A stretch of 64,000 bases of DNA from Bacteroidia bacterium (GCA_033391075.1 JAWPMV010000001.1:2418001-2482000), one strand, 5' to 3'. Counted from the stretch's first letter, positions 1 to 9,272 are shown. Translations and numbers: made by a program. Notes: generated from the sequence alone by a model not told the origin.

Positions 1-2691
1 GATAATGAAAGAGAAAAGAGTGATCCCGAAGAGGAAAATTACATAGAAAAGACCCTGGACCTGGCGAATAAAATTCGTGCGATAAGAAAAAGGTTTGAAG
101 GGGGAATGGAAGAATTGGGCAGACAGGGACAAGAGCTTATGCAGTCCCATGGGCTAAGTGTGGAAGATTTTTCCTATGGGAAATCTGGAGTAGCCAACCA
201 TTTTTTTAAAGTTCAGGATAATAAGCTCTCCGTCAGTAAAAAATATGAACCCACGAAACGAGCTCTCTCAGCCAGAGAGGATATAGAAGCCTGGATCCCC
301 AAAAAATCAGATAAGCAGGAGCAATTACGAGCTTGTGTCCAGGGAGGTTTACTTGATGTACTGGATAATATGATCATGCTCTTTGAAAATGAGTATGCTA
401 CCTATAATACAGCCTTACAGGCCTCTATGAGTATCTATTCTTTTGGACTCCTCACAGAGTTGAAAGAAAGACTCACAGCTTACAGAAAAGAAAATGGCCA
501 ATTGATCATTTCAGATACAGGCCTGCTTTTGCAAAAAGTTATCAAAGATCCCTACCATGCTCCCTTTATTTATGAAAAAGTAGGGACTCGATTTCAGCAT
601 TTTCTCCTGGACGAATTTCAGGATACCTCCAATATGCAATGGCGGAATATGATGCCTCTTCTGGCAGAAGCTCTGGCATATGACAACTTTAGTATGCTGG
701 TGGGAGATGCAAAACAATCGATATATAGATGGAGAAATGGCAATATGGACTTGCTCCTGAACAAAGTGGAGAAAGATATTAAATCCATTGTCAATCAGGA
801 CGTAACTACAGAGAATCTGGATAATAACTGGCGGACAGCTCGGGAGATCGTGGAGTTTAATAACTGGTTATTTCTTTCTGCGGCAGATTATCTGGCCAAA
901 GACCGGGAAGATCCGGCTTTTGGGCAAATGATGCTGGCAGCTTATGGAGGAGTGACTCAGCATCCCAAAAAAGAAAAATATCCAGGCTATGTCTCCGTGG
1001 AATTTCTGGAAGACTTATCCAAAAGAAGAGATGATCCTGGTCCAAAGTGGGAAGAACAGGCCGAAAGGCGATGCATGGAACTGATTTGGTCTCTGGGGAA
1101 TGAAGGCTTTGAGCCTCATGAGATCACCCTTTTGGTGCGCAATAATATCCACGGCACCCGACTGGCAACTTATCTGCAAAGAGAAAGTGCCAGAGAAGCT
1201 AAACCCATCAAGGTGGTTTCAGCAGACTCCCTCCTGATTGCCAGTGATCCCAAAGTTCAGTTTCTCTATGCCCTGCTTCAATACCTCAATTATGAATCTA
1301 ATGAGGTGAATTCTGCAGCGCTTTCCTATTACTACAACCTGGTAGTAGAAGGAGAAGCTTCTCATCATGCCGTATTCCTCAAATCAGATGAGGAAATCCT
1401 GCCTGAATTTGAGAAGTACAAAAAGGAACTGAGAAGAAAATCCATATACGAATGCATAGAAAGGCTTTGTAACCTTTTCTCTCCCTTATTGGATGCCAAT
1501 GCTTATATCCAGGGTTTCAAGGATGCAGCTTTGAGCTATGCAGCCGAAAATGATCCGGGGATAAGTTCCTTCCTCGAATGGTGGGAGACTGAAAAAAATA
1601 GCCGGGCCATCGCGAGTGCAGCTAGTAGAGATGCGGTCCAGATTATGACCATTCATAAATCTAAAGGCCTGGAATTTCCCATTGTTATCCTTCCTTATGC
1701 AGAATGGGAAATGCCTCCCAAAGCTCGGGGATATTTATGGGTAAACCCCCAAAAAGCTCCTTATCAAAGTTTTGAATTCTTTCCCATGAAGCTTTCGGGT
1801 CAATTGGAAAGCAGTTGGTTCAAGGAAGAGTATCAACAAGAGGAACAAAGTTCTTATTTGGATAATCTGAATTTGCTTTATGTTTCCTTGACTCGTCCCA
1901 AATACAGACTCTATCTTCTGAGTAAGGCTCCTTCCATTGACAAAAGAAGTGGACAGCCCAAAATGCCGACAGACTTCAAGAGTATTTCAAAACTATTATA
2001 TCGAATTTTAAAAGAAGATCCCCTGGATGGATTAAAAGAAGATGAAGATTTCCATTTTAGTTACGGTCAACTAATGGGACGAGAGGAAATTCGCAGCATT
2101 GAAGGAAGCAAGGAATCTTCCTTAGGGAAATCCCTGGAGATGAAGCGAAATGAGGAAAGCATTCCCAATTGGAATGATATGCTTAGGATTCGCTTTAGCA
2201 GCAATCAATTTCTCAATACAGAAATCCGAAAACGAGACGAAGTCATCAATCGGGGAGAATTGCTTCACGAAGGTCTGGCATTTATAGAGGAAAAGGGCGA
2301 TTTGGATAAAGCCGTTCGGAAACTGGTACTGAGAGGAATGCTAAAAGAAGAGGAATTTGAGAAAGCAAAAGCCGAATTGCAGCAAATCATCAGCAATGAT
2401 AAAGTCAAACACTGGTTTGAGGGAGCCTATGAAGTGAAAAATGAAGCCGAGATTATTCTTTCCAATGGGAAAGTTTTTCGACCAGATCGCGTAATGATCA
2501 AACAAAAGAAAGCCATATTGGTTGACTACAAAAGCGGAAAGCCCAATCGGAAATACCAATCACAAATGCAGGAATATATGCAAGCCGTGCTTGATCTCGG
2601 ATATACAGAAATAGAAGGTTATATCTATTACATCCTTCGGGGGGATTTGGAAAAAATTCCATTTAATCCTCAATTAGGTTTGCAATTGTAA
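1..2691 (+). CDS. UvrD/AddA-like DNA helicase-nuclease, 3' part
   Basis: The reading frame is open from the first base of the window, so the true start and the Walker A region lie upstream. About 896 residues are visible. Superfamily 1 helicase motifs are present in order: DEFQDT (Walker B, nt 610-627), GDAKQSIYRWR (motif III, from nt 703), TIHKSKGLEF (motif V, about nt 1648-1677) and LLYVSLTRPK (motif VI, about nt 1876-1905). The C-terminus carries a PD-(D/E)xK nuclease-like segment: a glutamate-bearing strand, then PDRV (about nt 2482) and ILVDYKSGK (about nt 2515-2541), as in RecB/AddA C-terminal domains. The likely role is processing of double-strand DNA ends for recombination. A RecB- or AddB-type partner would be expected upstream but is not in view. 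The hisG promoter overlaps its last codons. Confidence 0.85.
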   Translation, partial: DNEREKSDPEEENYIEKTLDLANKIRAIRKRFEGGMEELGRQGQELMQSHGLSVEDFSYGKSGVANHFFKVQDNKLSVSKKYEPTKRALSAREDIEAWIPKKSDKQEQLRACVQGGLLDVLDNMIMLFENEYATYNTALQASMSIYSFGLLTELKERLTAYRKENGQLIISDTGLLLQKVIKDPYHAPFIYEKVGTRFQHFLLDEFQDTSNMQWRNMMPLLAEALAYDNFSMLVGDAKQSIYRWRNGNMDLLLNKVEKDIKSIVNQDVTTENLDNNWRTAREIVEFNNWLFLSAADYLAKDREDPAFGQMMLAAYGGVTQHPKKEKYPGYVSVEFLEDLSKRRDDPGPKWEEQAERRCMELIWSLGNEGFEPHEITLLVRNNIHGTRLATYLQRESAREAKPIKVVSADSLLIASDPKVQFLYALLQYLNYESNEVNSAALSYYYNLVVEGEASHHAVFLKSDEEILPEFEKYKKELRRKSIYECIERLCNLFSPLLDANAYIQGFKDAALSYAAENDPGISSFLEWWETEKNSRAIASAASRDAVQIMTIHKSKGLEFPIVILPYAEWEMPPKARGYLWVNPQKAPYQSFEFFPMKLSGQLESSWFKEEYQQEEQSSYLDNLNLLYVSLTRPKYRLYLLSKAPSIDKRSGQPKMPTDFKSISKLLYRILKEDPLDGLKEDEDFHFSYGQLMGREEIRSIEGSKESSLGKSLEMKRNEESIPNWNDMLRIRFSSNQFLNTEIRKRDEVINRGELLHEGLAFIEEKGDLDKAVRKLVLRGMLKEEEFEKAKAELQQIISNDKVKHWFEGAYEVKNEAEIILSNGKVFRPDRVMIKQKKAILVDYKSGKPNRKYQSQMQEYMQAVLDLGYTEIEGYIYYILRGDLEKIPFNPQLGLQL

Positions 2692-2711
2692 AATGCACTC
2701 TGCTATATTTG
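2679..2711 (+). promoter_or_regulatory. Promoter of the histidine operon
   Basis: TTTG at 2679-2682 and TATATTTG at 2704-2711, separated by 21 bases, match the Bacteroidota -33 TTTG and -7 TAnnTTTG elements. The start of transcription would fall near 2716, only a few bases before the leader-peptide ATG at 2720, so the leader message would be almost leaderless. The -33 element lies inside the last codons of the helicase gene. Confidence 0.65.
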
Positions 2712-2719
2712 CGAGCATA

Positions 2720-2818
2720 ATGAATAGCCGATACACATATAGTCTCACCCCGATAGCTGAAGCTTCTTTTCAGCCAGCGGCTTTTCATGTTCATCATATC
2801 CACCATTCCTCCCTATAG
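2720..2818 (+). CDS. Histidine operon leader peptide (attenuator peptide)
   Basis: A 32-codon frame starts with ATG at 2720 and ends with TAG at 2816-2818. It contains five histidine codons within seven positions (HVHHIHH, nt 2786-2806), immediately before the left arm of an intrinsic terminator. It is far too short to be noticed as a gene, but its His density and place between the his promoter and hisG are the classic signs of a his leader peptide. Ribosome stalling at the His codons would cover the terminator's left arm (2805-2812) and let transcription continue into hisG. The codon pattern is seen directly; the mechanism is inferred. Confidence 0.7.
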   Translation: MNSRYTYSLTPIAEASFQPAAFHVHHIHHSSL

Positions 2819-2833
2819 GAGGAATTATTTTTT
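2805..2833 (+). terminator. Intrinsic terminator/attenuator before hisG
   Basis: A perfect 8-bp stem, ATTCCTCC (2805-2812) with GGAGGAAT (2818-2825), has a 5-base loop and is followed by six T residues (2828-2833). The leader peptide's last codons and stop lie within the hairpin. A second hairpin, ATTCCT-GAA-AGGAAT at 2871-2885, uses the same arm sequences and could in principle compete with it. A smaller upstream hairpin (GCTGAA 2756-2761 with TTCAGC 2769-2774) could act as a pause or alternative structure. Confidence 0.7.
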
Positions 2834-2911
2834 ATATCACCCTTTGCGGTTCTATCCGATATTTTTCAGCATTCCTGAAAGGAATCATTCATTAATCCAA
2901 TCAAAAAATAA

Positions 2912-3769
2912 ATGGAAACCTTAAAACTGGCGGTACAAAAATCAGGGAGATTGAGCGAAAAAAGTTTGAAGTTTATCAAAGAGTGCGGGATTTCCTATGC
3001 ATGGAACAAAGCCAAACTAAAAACTCAATCCTACAATTTTCCCCTGGAACTGCTTTTCCTGCGGGATGATGATATCCCGAAATATGTGGCGGATGGTGTG
3101 GCAGATATAGGCATCATCGGAGAAAACGTGATGTTGGAGAAAGCAAAAAAAGTGGATCTGGTAGAGAGAATGGGATTTTCTCGTTGTAGACTTTCTGTAG
3201 CAGTTCCTCAATCAGCCAACTATAACGGAATCACTGATCTTAATGGTAAAAAGATCGCAACTTCCTATCCTAATATCCTGCAAAAGCATCTGGAAGAACA
3301 GGGAGTTTCTGCGGATATTCACGAAATCAGTGGCTCAGTTGAGATTGCTCCCAGCATCGGTTTGGCAGATGCCGTTTGTGATCTGGTATCTACCGGAAGT
3401 ACCCTGCTGAGTAATGGACTGAAGGAAGTAGAAGTCATCTTGCGCTCAGAGGCAGTGATGATTGCCACTCCTGAGCTTTCACCCGCGAAGCAGGAGATTC
3501 TGGATAAACTCCTTTTTCGGGTTAAATCAGCGCTTCGAGCACAAAATTATAAATACATTTTGATGAATGCTCCCAATTCTGCCATCGGGAAAATAGCCAA
3601 CATCCTGCCCGGGATGCGCAGCCCAACGGTAACTCCTTTGGAAGAGCAAGGTTGGAGTTCTGTGCACACAGTAGTTAAGGAAGATGATTTTTGGGACGTA
3701 ATTGAGAATTTGAGGAAGGTCGGTGCCGAAGGCATACTGGTTATTCCTATCGAAAAAATGATTCTTTAG
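2912..3769 (+). CDS. hisG: ATP phosphoribosyltransferase (long form)
   Basis: Catalyses the first committed step of histidine synthesis, joining ATP and PRPP in the cytoplasm. At 285 residues it is the long HisG type: a catalytic periplasmic-binding-protein-like fold (about residues 1-210, with VADGVADIGIIGEN near 58-72 and the PRPP-binding stretch DLVSTGSTL near 155-165) followed by a C-terminal regulatory domain (about 215-285) that usually binds histidine for feedback inhibition. It is the first structural gene of the operon, 93 bases after the leader-peptide stop. Its stop is two bases from the hisD start. Confidence 0.96.
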   Translation: METLKLAVQKSGRLSEKSLKFIKECGISYAWNKAKLKTQSYNFPLELLFLRDDDIPKYVADGVADIGIIGENVMLEKAKKVDLVERMGFSRCRLSVAVPQSANYNGITDLNGKKIATSYPNILQKHLEEQGVSADIHEISGSVEIAPSIGLADAVCDLVSTGSTLLSNGLKEVEVILRSEAVMIATPELSPAKQEILDKLLFRVKSALRAQNYKYILMNAPNSAIGKIANILPGMRSPTVTPLEEQGWSSVHTVVKEDDFWDVIENLRKVGAEGILVIPIEKMIL

Positions 3770-3771
3770 CC

Positions 3772-5058
3772 ATGCAATATATAGTCAATCCCGCTAGAGA
3801 AGATTGGGCAGAATTATTGAAGAGACCCGTCTTCGAACAAAAAGACTTAGAATCACGAGTCCAACCTATTTTGGATGCAGTGAAGCATAAAGGAGATGAA
3901 GCCTTAAAAGAGTTTTCTTCCAAATTCGATCAGGTGGATTTGAAAGACTTGAAGCTGAGTCCTGCAGAAATAGAAGAAGCTATTGCAAAGGTGCCGGAAA
4001 GTCTCAAGGCAGCAATTGCTTTAGCCCGAAAAAATATCGAACGCTTTCACGCCAGTCAGAAAGAGGAAATACAGGTGGTTGAAACCCAGCCAGGAATCAG
4101 GTGCTGGAGAAAATCAGTGCCTATTACGAAAGTAGGACTTTACATTCCCGGAGGAACAGCTCCGCTCTTTTCGACCATCCTTATGCTGGGAGTACCTGCT
4201 GCAATAGCCGGCTGCAAAGAAATTGTCCTTTGTACCCCTCCCGGAAAAAAAGGAGAAGTCAATCCCGCTATTTTGTATACCGCCAATTTGCTGGGTATTT
4301 CTTCTATTTTCAAAGTGGGTGGTGCGCAGGCAGTAGCGGCCATGGCCTATGGGACAGAAAGTATTCCTCAGGTATATAAAATCTTTGGACCGGGGAACCA
4401 ATACGTAACCATGGCCAAGCAATTGATTGGAAAGGAAGGAGTAGCAATAGATATGCCTGCAGGACCTTCTGAAGTTGCAGTAGTAATTGATGAAAGTGCT
4501 CATGCAGGATTTGTGGCTGCTGATCTGCTATCTCAAGCAGAACATGGAGTTGACAGTCAGGTACTTTTGGTCGGCAATTCTCAGGAAAAGATTGAGGAGA
4601 TAGAAAAGGAAGTCGAAAGACAGCTTTCTGAACTTCCCAGAGAAGAAATTGCACGTGCCGCCATAGCCAATAGTAAAAGTATCTTTCTGGAAGAGGAGGA
4701 AGCCATCATTGATCTGATCAATGAATATGCGCCAGAACACCTCATCCTTTCAGTCAGGAATGATGAAGAAATGGCGGAGAAAATTTTTAATGCCGGATCC
4801 GTATTTCTCGGGCATCTGACCCCTGAAAGTGTAGGCGATTATGCTTCTGGAACCAATCACACCTTGCCGACCAATGGTTTTGCCAAAGCCTACAGTGGTG
4901 TTTCTCTGGATTCTTTCGTCAAAAAAATCACCTTTCAAAAACTCACAGAAGAAGGAATCAAAAACCTGGGACCAGCTGTGGAGGAAATGGCAGAAGCAGA
5001 AGAATTAATAGCTCACAAAAGAGCGGTATCTATCAGATTAGCAAGCCTGAAGTCATGA
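3772..5058 (+). CDS. hisD: Histidinol dehydrogenase
   Basis: Catalyses the last two steps of the pathway, NAD-dependent oxidation of L-histidinol to histidine. The 428-residue length is normal. Zinc-site and catalytic residues are visible: Q255 and H258 in SQAEHG, the catalytic pair E322-H323 in APEHL, and H363 in SGTNHT. It starts two bases after hisG and overlaps the hisC start by four bases (ATGA type), so translation is probably coupled. Confidence 0.97.
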   Translation: MQYIVNPAREDWAELLKRPVFEQKDLESRVQPILDAVKHKGDEALKEFSSKFDQVDLKDLKLSPAEIEEAIAKVPESLKAAIALARKNIERFHASQKEEIQVVETQPGIRCWRKSVPITKVGLYIPGGTAPLFSTILMLGVPAAIAGCKEIVLCTPPGKKGEVNPAILYTANLLGISSIFKVGGAQAVAAMAYGTESIPQVYKIFGPGNQYVTMAKQLIGKEGVAIDMPAGPSEVAVVIDESAHAGFVAADLLSQAEHGVDSQVLLVGNSQEKIEEIEKEVERQLSELPREEIARAAIANSKSIFLEEEEAIIDLINEYAPEHLILSVRNDEEMAEKIFNAGSVFLGHLTPESVGDYASGTNHTLPTNGFAKAYSGVSLDSFVKKITFQKLTEEGIKNLGPAVEEMAEAEELIAHKRAVSIRLASLKS

Positions 5059-6104
5059 ATCCGGAAATAGAAAAATTAGTTCGCAAACATGTTTTGACAC
5101 TCAAGCCATATTCTTCGGCAAGAGATGAATATGAAGGAAGTGATGGGGTCTTTTTAGATGCCAATGAAAATCCCTTTGGTTCGGTTTCAGGAGGAAGCTA
5201 CAATCGCTACCCTGATCCCTACCAGCGAGAATTGAAAACCAAAATTGCCCAATTAAAAGGACTCCGGGAGGAGCAAATTTTTTTGGGTAATGGAAGTGAT
5301 GAGATTATAGACGTCCTGTTCAGAACCTTTTGTGAGCCCGCAGAGGATAGCGTAATGACTTTTCCTCCTACCTTTGGTATGTATGAGGCTTCTGCCGGGA
5401 TCAATCAGGTAGAAGTGCTCAGTGTGCCTCTTACTTCTCATTATCAATTGGATTTAGAGGGGATAAAAGCTCGGATAGATGAGGAAGTAAAGATTGTCTT
5501 TGTCTGTTCCCCCAATAATCCAACGGGCAATTTGATCGACAGATCCCTGATTGAGGAATTGCTGGAACTGTCAAGCGGTCTGGTAGTGGTAGACGAAGCC
5601 TATGGAGATTTTGCACCAGAAGCAAGCAGTCTGAATCTTTTGAATAAGCATGTGAACTTAGTGGTTCTCCAGACTTTTTCAAAAGCCTGGGGCATGGCCA
5701 ACCTTCGTTTGGGCATGGGATTTTGCCATCCGGATATTATATCGATGATGAATAAAGTCAAAATGCCCTACAATGTGAATGGTTTAAGTCAGAGAATGGC
5801 CCTGGAGGCTCTGGATAAAGTGGAACTTAGGGATGAAATGGTCGCAAAACTTCTGGAGGAAAGAGACTATTTGAAAGAGGAATTGGAAAAGCAAGCTTTG
5901 GTAGAGCATATTTATCCAAGTGATGCTAACTTTCTGTTGGTAAAGTTTGATCAGGCAGATAAGCGCTACAAAGAACTCATAGAAGAACAAGTGGTAGTGA
6001 GAAATAGATCGAGGGTTTTGTTGTGCGAGGATTGCCTCAGGATCACGGTTGGAACGCGAGCAGAAAATGAAGAATTATTGAAAAGCCTCAGAAAATTGGC
6101 TTAA
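5055..6104 (+). CDS. hisC: Histidinol-phosphate aminotransferase
   Basis: PLP-dependent fold-type I aminotransferase that converts imidazole acetol phosphate to histidinol phosphate. It has 349 residues. Visible features are LDANENPFG near 34-42, SPNNPTGN near 152-159, VVDEAYGDF near 178-186 and the PLP lysine K210 in QTFSKAWGMA. It overlaps hisD by four bases. The 93-base gap to hisB holds a 15-base palindrome (TAGAAATAATTTCTA, 6127-6141) but no clear terminator. Confidence 0.96.
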   Translation: MNPEIEKLVRKHVLTLKPYSSARDEYEGSDGVFLDANENPFGSVSGGSYNRYPDPYQRELKTKIAQLKGLREEQIFLGNGSDEIIDVLFRTFCEPAEDSVMTFPPTFGMYEASAGINQVEVLSVPLTSHYQLDLEGIKARIDEEVKIVFVCSPNNPTGNLIDRSLIEELLELSSGLVVVDEAYGDFAPEASSLNLLNKHVNLVVLQTFSKAWGMANLRLGMGFCHPDIISMMNKVKMPYNVNGLSQRMALEALDKVELRDEMVAKLLEERDYLKEELEKQALVEHIYPSDANFLLVKFDQADKRYKELIEEQVVVRNRSRVLLCEDCLRITVGTRAENEELLKSLRKLA

Positions 6105-6197
6105 AAAAATATTGGATTATTTATTATAGAAATAATTTCTAACAGTGTTATGGGGATTTTGCCTCGATAATACATCGGATTTTCAAAAAACGCAGCA

Positions 6198-7337
6198 GTG
6201 AAAAAACGAATCTTATTTTTGGATCGGGATGGAACCCTGATCAAGGAACCGCCCGAAGATTATCAGGTCGATAGTCTTGAAAAACTGGCCTACATCCCAG
6301 GCGTAATTCGCGAGATGGTGCGGATCACTGAGGGATCAGATTTTGTCTGGGTCATGATCACCAATCAGGATGGATTGGGAACAGAAGGTTTTCCGGAGGA
6401 AGGATTCTGGGCCGCTCATAATCAGATGATGGCCCTTTTCGAAGGAGAGGGAATACACTTTGATGAAGTGATCATTGATCGCACCTATAAGGCCGAAGGA
6501 AAACCCACTCGCAAACCAGGCACAGCTTTGCTGACTCACTATATGGATGGAAGCTATGACTTGGAAAATTCCTTTGTCGTGGGCGATAGACCCAGTGATA
6601 TCCAGTTGGCGAAAAATCTGGGGGCCAAAGGAATCCTGATTGGAAGAAGCATAGACGATCAGGATGATGAGTGGGATTTGTCTGAATTGAAAAAAGATAC
6701 ACTGGTCCTGGAAACGGAAAACTGGCGGGAGATTGCCGACTTTTTACTTTCAGCTGGGCGCCGGGCCAGCATTCACCGAAAAACCAAAGAGACCGATATC
6801 AAAATAGAACTGGATCTGGATGGAAATGGTAAAACGGATAACCAGACAGGCATAGGCTTTTTTGATCATATGCTGGATCAATTGGGGAAACATAGTGGAA
6901 TCAATCTCAAAGTATCAGCCAAAGGTGATTTACATATCGATCCTCATCATACCATAGAAGATACAGGAATTGCGCTGGGAGAAGCCTTTTTTCAGGCTTT
7001 AGGAGATAAGAGAGGAATCAATCGCTATGGTTGTTTTAATCTTCCTATGGATGAAGCTTTGACAGAAGTTGCAATAGACTTTTCCGGTAGACCCTGGCTG
7101 GTCTGGGCAGGTGAAATCAAACGAGAGAAAGTAGGAGATTTTCCGGTTGAAATGCTGGAGCACTTCTTCAAATCATTTTGTGATGGAGCTAAATGTAATT
7201 TGAATGTTCGCATGCAGGGCAGCAATGCTCATCACATGATTGAAGCGACATTTAAAGGAGTAGCCAAGGCTATCAAGCTCGCAATACGGAAAGAGGATGG
7301 AAATAATGATTTGCCGACAACCAAAGGAATGTTGTAA
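6198..7337 (+). CDS. hisB: Bifunctional histidinol-phosphatase / imidazoleglycerol-phosphate dehydratase
   Basis: Fusion enzyme of 379 residues using a GTG start at 6198. The N-terminal HAD phosphatase domain has the DxD nucleophile pair D9/D11 in FLDRDGT. The C-terminal dehydratase domain begins near residue 188 and carries the metal-binding His motifs FFDHMLDQLGKHSG, DPHHTIEDTG, MLEHFF and NAHHMIEA. The fused form is the same arrangement as in enteric bacteria. Downstream, seven bases separate its stop from the stop of a gene on the opposite strand, which breaks the otherwise compact operon before hisH. Confidence 0.96.
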   Translation: MKKRILFLDRDGTLIKEPPEDYQVDSLEKLAYIPGVIREMVRITEGSDFVWVMITNQDGLGTEGFPEEGFWAAHNQMMALFEGEGIHFDEVIIDRTYKAEGKPTRKPGTALLTHYMDGSYDLENSFVVGDRPSDIQLAKNLGAKGILIGRSIDDQDDEWDLSELKKDTLVLETENWREIADFLLSAGRRASIHRKTKETDIKIELDLDGNGKTDNQTGIGFFDHMLDQLGKHSGINLKVSAKGDLHIDPHHTIEDTGIALGEAFFQALGDKRGINRYGCFNLPMDEALTEVAIDFSGRPWLVWAGEIKREKVGDFPVEMLEHFFKSFCDGAKCNLNVRMQGSNAHHMIEATFKGVAKAIKLAIRKEDGNNDLPTTKGML

Positions 7338-7344
7338 GGAGAAA

Positions 7345-7929
7345 TCAGGCGGTCTTTACCAATTCTTTAACTTCCTGAAGATGTTTGTTCTTTTTAGCCT
7401 GACGCATATTGATGGCCGTAGGAGTAAAGTAATTATGATTAGAAAGAAACTTTACCTGAAGTTTATTCCAATCCACTTCATTCTTTACAATGCCTTGATG
7501 AAGAAATTCTCGATAAAGGGTATCTCCGATATGGTAGAAATCTTTTCTGCCCAAATAAAAGAGATCCGCATCACACAGGATTTGTTCGAGAAGGGTAGTG
7601 GGAGTTTGCGGAATTCTGGTTGCCATGATCATTCCACAAATCTTTCTGATTTGAAATTTGCTGTAGCCAAATTTCCGAAGACTTTCTTTGGCAATATCGC
7701 AACCCGCAGCTTCATGATTTTGATAGGTTTTTGTGAATCCGGAATCATGATAAAGGGCAGCAGTTTCAAGCAAAATCAGGTCCTCTTCTCCGACATTTTC
7801 AGAACGGGCAATCTCTATCGCGGACTGGCAAACATCCAGGGTATGATGCAATCCATGATAAGTAAGGTTGCGGGGCAACTCTTCACGAAGCTTTTGGAGA
7901 ATAAAGACTTTTGCTGCTTGAAAATCCAT
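7345..7929 (-). CDS. HD-domain phosphohydrolase, antisense within the his operon
   Basis: A 194-residue cytoplasmic protein with the HD-superfamily metal motif: H29 (in GLHHT), the pair H61-D62 (in ALYHDSGF) and a late aspartate (D120 or D122 in CDADLF). Such proteins hydrolyse phosphomonoesters or phosphodiesters of nucleotides; the substrate cannot be told from the sequence. The gene lies between hisB and hisH on the opposite strand, seven bases from the hisB stop and 32 bases from the hisH start. Any transcript running from hisB to hisH therefore crosses it in antisense. Its codon use does not look foreign. Confidence 0.85.
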   Translation of the reverse strand: MDFQAAKVFILQKLREELPRNLTYHGLHHTLDVCQSAIEIARSENVGEEDLILLETAALYHDSGFTKTYQNHEAAGCDIAKESLRKFGYSKFQIRKICGMIMATRIPQTPTTLLEQILCDADLFYLGRKDFYHIGDTLYREFLHQGIVKNEVDWNKLQVKFLSNHNYFTPTAINMRQAKKNKHLQEVKELVKTA

Positions 7930-7961
7930 TAAACGCTAATTTACACTTTTGCAAAGATAAT

Positions 7962-8549
7962 ATGCACCTAGTTATCATAAAATACAATGCAGGTAATGTC
8001 CAATCTGTAATGTACGCATTAGACCGCCTAAATGTTCCCTATACTTTGTCCGATGACGAATCTGAGATCAGAAATGCGGATAAAGTCATATTTCCGGGGG
8101 TAGGTGAGGCCTCAAGTACCATGTCCTATCTTAAGAATAAGGGCTTAGACCAAATTATCCCTACTTTAGAACAGCCAGTATTGGGCATTTGTTTGGGCAT
8201 GCAACTTATGTGCCGCTATAGTGAAGAACGGGATACGGACTGTCTTGGTATATTCGACCATGAGGTAAAGAAGTTCCCGGATTCAGACTTGAAAGTGCCG
8301 CATATAGGCTGGAATGAGTTGAAAAATACGGATTCTCCTCTCTTGACTGACTTGGGGGAAGCTCCTCATGTTTATTTCGTTCATAGCTATTATGTCGAAA
8401 AAGGGCCCTTTACAATTTCTTCATGTGAGTATGGGTTGGCTTTTAGCGCAGCCATGCATAAGGACAATTTTTATGCTACCCAATTCCATCCCGAAAAGAG
8501 TGGGAAAATCGGTGCGCAAATCCTTAAAAATTTTATAGAAAAAATCTGA
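7962..8549 (+). CDS. hisH: Imidazole glycerol phosphate synthase, glutamine amidotransferase subunit
   Basis: Releases ammonia from glutamine for the HisF cyclase. I place the start at ATG 7962 (MHLVIIKYNAGN), which gives 195 residues, the family's usual length; a longer in-frame extension upstream has no homology-like features. The class I amidotransferase nucleophile is C77 in GICLGMQ, and the His/Glu of the triad are in QFHPEKSG near the C-terminus. It overlaps the hisA start by one base. Because an antisense gene separates it from hisB, it may need read-through or its own promoter. Confidence 0.95.
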   Translation: MHLVIIKYNAGNVQSVMYALDRLNVPYTLSDDESEIRNADKVIFPGVGEASSTMSYLKNKGLDQIIPTLEQPVLGICLGMQLMCRYSEERDTDCLGIFDHEVKKFPDSDLKVPHIGWNELKNTDSPLLTDLGEAPHVYFVHSYYVEKGPFTISSCEYGLAFSAAMHKDNFYATQFHPEKSGKIGAQILKNFIEKI

Positions 8550-9271
8550 TGAGTCAAACGAGAATCATTCCTGCCATAGACTTGATAGGGGGAAAATGTG
8601 TACGATTGGAGAAGGGAGATTATGGAAAGAAAAAGATCTATAATGAAGATCCCCTGGAAGTTGCGAAGGAATTTGAAGCAGCCGGAGTCAAATACTTACA
8701 TCTGGTTGATCTGGATGGAGCAAAGGCAGGCAAACCGGTAAACCTGAGTATACTCGAAAAGATCAGTTCGCAGACTTCCCTTGAGGTAGATTTTGGAGGA
8801 GGAATCAAAGTGAAAGAAGATTTGAAGAATGCCTTCAATGCAGGGGCAAAGCAAGTTAATGTGGGGAGTACAGCAGCGAAGGAACCCCAGATGTTTCAGT
8901 CCTGGTTGAGCGACTATAAAAATGACAGCATCATTTTGAGCGCTGATGTCAGAGAGGAAAAAATTGCGATTCATGGATGGCAAACCCAAACAGCTATAGA
9001 TCTCTATGATTTTGTAGGGGAAAATATGGAAGCGGGTATCCAAACCGCAGTAGTAACTGATATTGCCAAAGATGGGATGTTGGAAGGTCCTGCTATTTCT
9101 CTCTATCAAAAGCTCATGGAGCGTTTCCCAAAGCTGAAACTGGTTGCAAGTGGAGGGGTAAGTGGAATAAAAGATGTGGAAGAACTTCGCCAAATGAATA
9201 TCTATGGGATTATCATTGGTAAAGCCATCTATGAAGGAAAAATCAAATTGGAAGAATTGACAGAAAGATAA
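8549..9271 (+). CDS. hisA: ProFAR isomerase (HisA)
   Basis: (Beta/alpha)8-barrel isomerase of 240 residues converting ProFAR to PRFAR. Catalytic aspartates are visible as D11 in IPAIDLIGG and in VVTDIAKDG at mid-protein. The phosphate-binding glycine motifs DFGGGIK and ASGGV are present. It starts at the last base of the hisH stop region and is separated from hisF by a single base, so the three genes are tightly coupled. Confidence 0.97.
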   Translation: MSQTRIIPAIDLIGGKCVRLEKGDYGKKKIYNEDPLEVAKEFEAAGVKYLHLVDLDGAKAGKPVNLSILEKISSQTSLEVDFGGGIKVKEDLKNAFNAGAKQVNVGSTAAKEPQMFQSWLSDYKNDSIILSADVREEKIAIHGWQTQTAIDLYDFVGENMEAGIQTAVVTDIAKDGMLEGPAISLYQKLMERFPKLKLVASGGVSGIKDVEELRQMNIYGIIIGKAIYEGKIKLEELTER

Positions 9272-9272
9272 T

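Noticed and set aside
7297-7932. A 211-codon plus-strand frame opposite the HD gene
   Set aside because: The minus-strand frame has the full HD metal motif; the plus-strand product has no recognisable features.
7910-7951. Separate promoter for hisH inside the HD gene's start region
   Set aside because: TTTG (7910-7913) and CACTTTTG (7944-7951) are 30 bases apart and the second lacks the leading T, so the match is too weak to list.
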